In this document: one piece after another, positions 5,568 to 7,469 of the stretch | Layout of the letters: every line of letters begins with the position of its first letter | How positions within the stretch are numbered: position 1 is the first letter of the stretch | Assembly: GCA_015655365.1 (NCBI GenBank) | Contig: JAATFE010000213.1 | Location: 1 to 7,469, forward strand | Direction: 5' to 3' | Length of the DNA: 7,469 bases | Source of the DNA: Terriglobales bacterium | GTDB taxonomy: Bacteria; Acidobacteriota; Terriglobia; Terriglobales; Acidobacteriaceae | Made by a program: the position numbers and the translations under genes | Notes under the pieces: model-generated | What the model was told of the DNA's origin: nothing | Database searches by the model: none | The model's input: only the letters and a program-made list of their open reading frames with translations

Positions 5568-7262
5568 ATGCACCCCAAGCAAATCCTTGCGATTGCGGCC
5601 GTTGGTATTTTGGCTGTTGCCGCCGCTCATGCGCAAAAGCCCGCCCCCACTCTGGTTCCTGAAATCTCCGGTTTGCCTCCGGCTGCCCGCGCCGCCGCTG
5701 CTTCCATTGACCCGGAAAAGATTCGCGCCCACGTGCGCTTCCTTTCGTTGGATCTGCTGGAGGGCCGCGGCCCCGGCAAACGTGGGGCCGAACTGGCCGC
5801 CGAATACATCGCCACCCAGTTTGCCCTGGCCGGCGTAGAGCCGGCGGGCGACAACGGCACCTATTTTCAGAAGGTTCCGCTGATGGCCGTGCACACCATT
5901 GAGGACAAGACCAGGTTCTCGTTTGTGCCCGCCAAGGGGCAGCCGGTCGATCTGGCCTATGGCACGCAGATCGTCTCCAAGGACCAGACCGGCGCACCTA
6001 TCACCGACCTCGATGCGCCCATCGTCTTTGTGGGCTATGGCATTCACGCCCCGGAGTACAACTGGGATGACTATGCCGGTGTGGATGTGAAGGGCAAGAT
6101 CGCGCTGATCATCGTCAACGAGCCGCCCTCGAACGACGACAAGTTCTTCAAAGGCAAGGCCCTCACCTACTATGGCCGCTGGACCTACAAGTACGAAGAA
6201 GCGGCGCGGCGGGGAGCCGTGGGCGTGCTGATCGTTCACCGCACCGATCTGGCCAGTTATGGCTGGGAGGTAGTGCGCAACTCGCAGGCCATCGAGAAGA
6301 GCTATCTGCAAGGCGATCCCGATGCCAGACTGCAGGCTGCCGCTTGGATTCAGCACGACGTGGCGCAAAATCTGTTGACGATGTCGGGCCTTGGCGATCT
6401 GGACCAGGCCATCGAGCGGGCCGGCAAGCCGGGTGCGTTCCATGCCGTCGAACTGCCCATCCGGCTCAAGGGCCACATTGAAAGCCGCGTTCGTCGCTAC
6501 GACTCGACCAACGTGATCGGTCGCATCTCCGGCACGAGTACCGCCGAGCAGGCGGTGATCTACTCTGCCCACTACGATCACCTGGGCATCGACCCTGATG
6601 CCAAGGGCGACGGCATCTACAACGGCGCGGCTGACAATGGCACCGGCTGCGGTATTCTGCTGGAAATGGCCCGGGCCTTTGCGCAGTCCTCAGTGCGTCC
6701 ACCCCATGCCGTCTACTTTGCCTCCGTCACCGCCGAGGAGCAGGGCCTGTTGGGCTCACAGTACCTGGGCATGCATCCGCCGGTTCCGGCCAGCCAGCTT
6801 GCTCTCGATCTCAACTACGACATGGTGTTACCCATCGGCATTCCTCGCTCGGTGAACCTGGGCGGAGCCGAGCGCGTCGACTTCTGGCCCACGGTGCAGA
6901 CGGTTGCCAAGGCCTTCGACCTGGAAATCTTGCCCGATCCCAACCCCATGGCCGGCTCCTATTACCGCTCCGACCATTTCTCGCTGGCCCGCGTCGGCAT
7001 TCCCGCGTTCTCCCTCGATCAGGGCGATCTCTTTGAGGGTCACGACGAGGCCTGGGGAATTGCACAGGGCAAGGACTACGTTGCCCACCACTACCACCAG
7101 CCCTCCGACGAATATCGGGCCGACTGGGACTTCCGCGGCAACGCGAAACTGGCTCGTGTCGGATTTGTGCTGGGCTGGCTGGCCAGCGACCAGTCCAAAT
7201 CCGTGCAGTGGCTCGCAGGCGACGAGTTTGAAACTGCCCGCAAGGCCAGTTACAAGAAGTAA
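5568..7262 (+). CDS. Secreted M28-family zinc aminopeptidase with PA domain
   Basis: The 564-residue protein is a co-catalytic di-zinc metallopeptidase expected to release N-terminal amino acids from peptides outside the cytoplasm. A Sec signal peptide (hydrophobic from Ile6, AHA before Gln23) leads the chain. An N-terminal helical part (about 48-105) contains FLSLDLLEGRGPG. A protease-associated domain spans about 140-250, with WDDYAGVDVKGK (166-177) and GAVGVLIVHR (216-225). The M28 catalytic domain follows from about 310 to 540. Its expected zinc ligands are His335 (SAHYDH), Asp356 (GAADNGTG, bridging), Glu391 (TAEEQG), Asp418 (NYDM) and His510 (YHQPSDE), with Glu390 as the general base. 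All catalytic residues are present, so it should be active. The start is supported by AGGGAGA at 5557-5563. It follows mutY by 84 bp on the same strand, but a hairpin and palindrome lie between, so independent transcription is likely. The exact specificity is not readable. Confidence 0.95.
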   Translation: MHPKQILAIAAVGILAVAAAHAQKPAPTLVPEISGLPPAARAAAASIDPEKIRAHVRFLSLDLLEGRGPGKRGAELAAEYIATQFALAGVEPAGDNGTYFQKVPLMAVHTIEDKTRFSFVPAKGQPVDLAYGTQIVSKDQTGAPITDLDAPIVFVGYGIHAPEYNWDDYAGVDVKGKIALIIVNEPPSNDDKFFKGKALTYYGRWTYKYEEAARRGAVGVLIVHRTDLASYGWEVVRNSQAIEKSYLQGDPDARLQAAAWIQHDVAQNLLTMSGLGDLDQAIERAGKPGAFHAVELPIRLKGHIESRVRRYDSTNVIGRISGTSTAEQAVIYSAHYDHLGIDPDAKGDGIYNGAADNGTGCGILLEMARAFAQSSVRPPHAVYFASVTAEEQGLLGSQYLGMHPPVPASQLALDLNYDMVLPIGIPRSVNLGGAERVDFWPTVQTVAKAFDLEILPDPNPMAGSYYRSDHFSLARVGIPAFSLDQGDLFEGHDEAWGIAQGKDYVAHHYHQPSDEYRADWDFRGNAKLARVGFVLGWLASDQSKSVQWLAGDEFETARKASYKK

Positions 7263-7277
7263 CCCGGCCATTCGGGA

Positions 7278-7331
7278 TTGTGCTGCCCACCCATTCGCTG
7301 AAATTCCAGGCGAATGGGTGGAACAGCACAA
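7278..7331 (+). terminator. Long hairpin after the peptidase gene; palindromic repeat copy 2
   Basis: Arms 7287-7298 and 7310-7321 form a perfect 12-bp stem around an 11-nt loop. After a small internal loop (7286 against 7322-7323) the pairing continues for 8 bp (7278-7285 with 7324-7331). It starts 15 nt after the peptidase stop, as expected for a terminator, but has no U-run. The left arm GTGCTG.CCCACCC.TTCGC closely parallels the hairpin at 208-258, so the two look like members of one repeat family. An overlapping 4-bp stem (7263-7266 with 7273-7276) lies just before it. Confidence 0.7.
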
Positions 7332-7388
7332 AACTCAGAGTGCCTCTTGATCGTGTGCAGCATCCTCGCGGGGACCTGGCGCATCAAC

Positions 7389-7469
7389 TCTATAGTGGAA
7401 CCAAAGGCGGTTATCCCGAAAGCACAGCATTCAAGGTGACGCGACCATCGGGGAGCGGCGCCCCTGCAC
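7389..7469. repeat. Second copy of the 127-bp inverted-repeat element, truncated by the window end
   Basis: The 80 bases from 7390 align with 1795-1878 with 68 matches and 4 gap positions. The CTATAG end, a 17-nt block (7412-7428) and an 11-nt block (7439-7449) are kept exactly. The right inverted repeat would lie beyond the window. It lies 57 bp after the hairpin at 7278-7331, again in intergenic DNA and in the same orientation as the first copy. Confidence 0.75.

Noticed and set aside
5484..6581. 365-codon open frame on the minus strand opposite the peptidase
   Set aside because: It is antisense to the M28 peptidase, whose signal peptide, PA domain and zinc ligands are all readable on the plus strand.

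Overview
The window reads as ordinary chromosomal DNA of a GC-rich (about 60 % by eye) Gram-negative bacterium. The best guess is Acidobacteriota, class Terriglobia. That rests on the small outer-membrane protein family at 3233-4075, on secreted peptidase style, and on a GTGC..CCCACCC palindromic intergenic hairpin that I associate with acidobacterial genomes. No marker gene proves the phylum. No phage, conjugation, CRISPR, toxin or defence gene is visible.

Layout: (a) 1-100, minus strand, the first codons of an unidentified gene running off the window; (b) 264-1652, minus strand, a class III PLP-dependent aminotransferase of a subfamily that also contains archaeal amino-acid racemases, closed by a hairpin terminator (208-258); (c) 1653-2178, a divergent intergenic region holding a 127-bp element with near-perfect terminal inverted repeats; (d) 2179-3162, plus strand, a YedA/EamA-type ten-helix exporter; (e) 3183-3215, a bidirectional terminator shared with the convergent gene; (f) 3233-4075, minus strand, a secreted outer-membrane beta-barrel protein with a GTG start; (g) 4076-4385, a divergent leader region with a 16-codon upstream ORF; (h) 4386-5483, adenine DNA glycosylase MutY; (i) 5568-7262, a secreted PA-domain M28 zinc aminopeptidase; (j) 7278-7331, a second long hairpin of the same family as the one at 208-258; (k) 7389-7469, the left part of a second copy of the 127-bp element, cut by the window end.

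The genes do not form one pathway. The aminotransferase and the exporter are divergent and could both handle amino acids, but this is only an inference. MutY is base-excision repair, and the peptidase and the barrel protein belong to the cell envelope or periplasm.

The most interesting content lies between the genes. Two families of intergenic repeats each occur twice in 7.5 kb: a MITE-like (or structured-RNA-like) element with 20-bp inverted ends, and a palindromic hairpin placed directly after stop codons. Within genes, three points stand out: a MutY whose Phe-Ser-His 8-oxoguanine loop reads Ile-Met-Gln, an upstream mini-ORF in frame with mutY but separated by one stop, and an uncertain reaction for the aminotransferase-family enzyme. 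I did not find a convincing previously undescribed multi-gene system.
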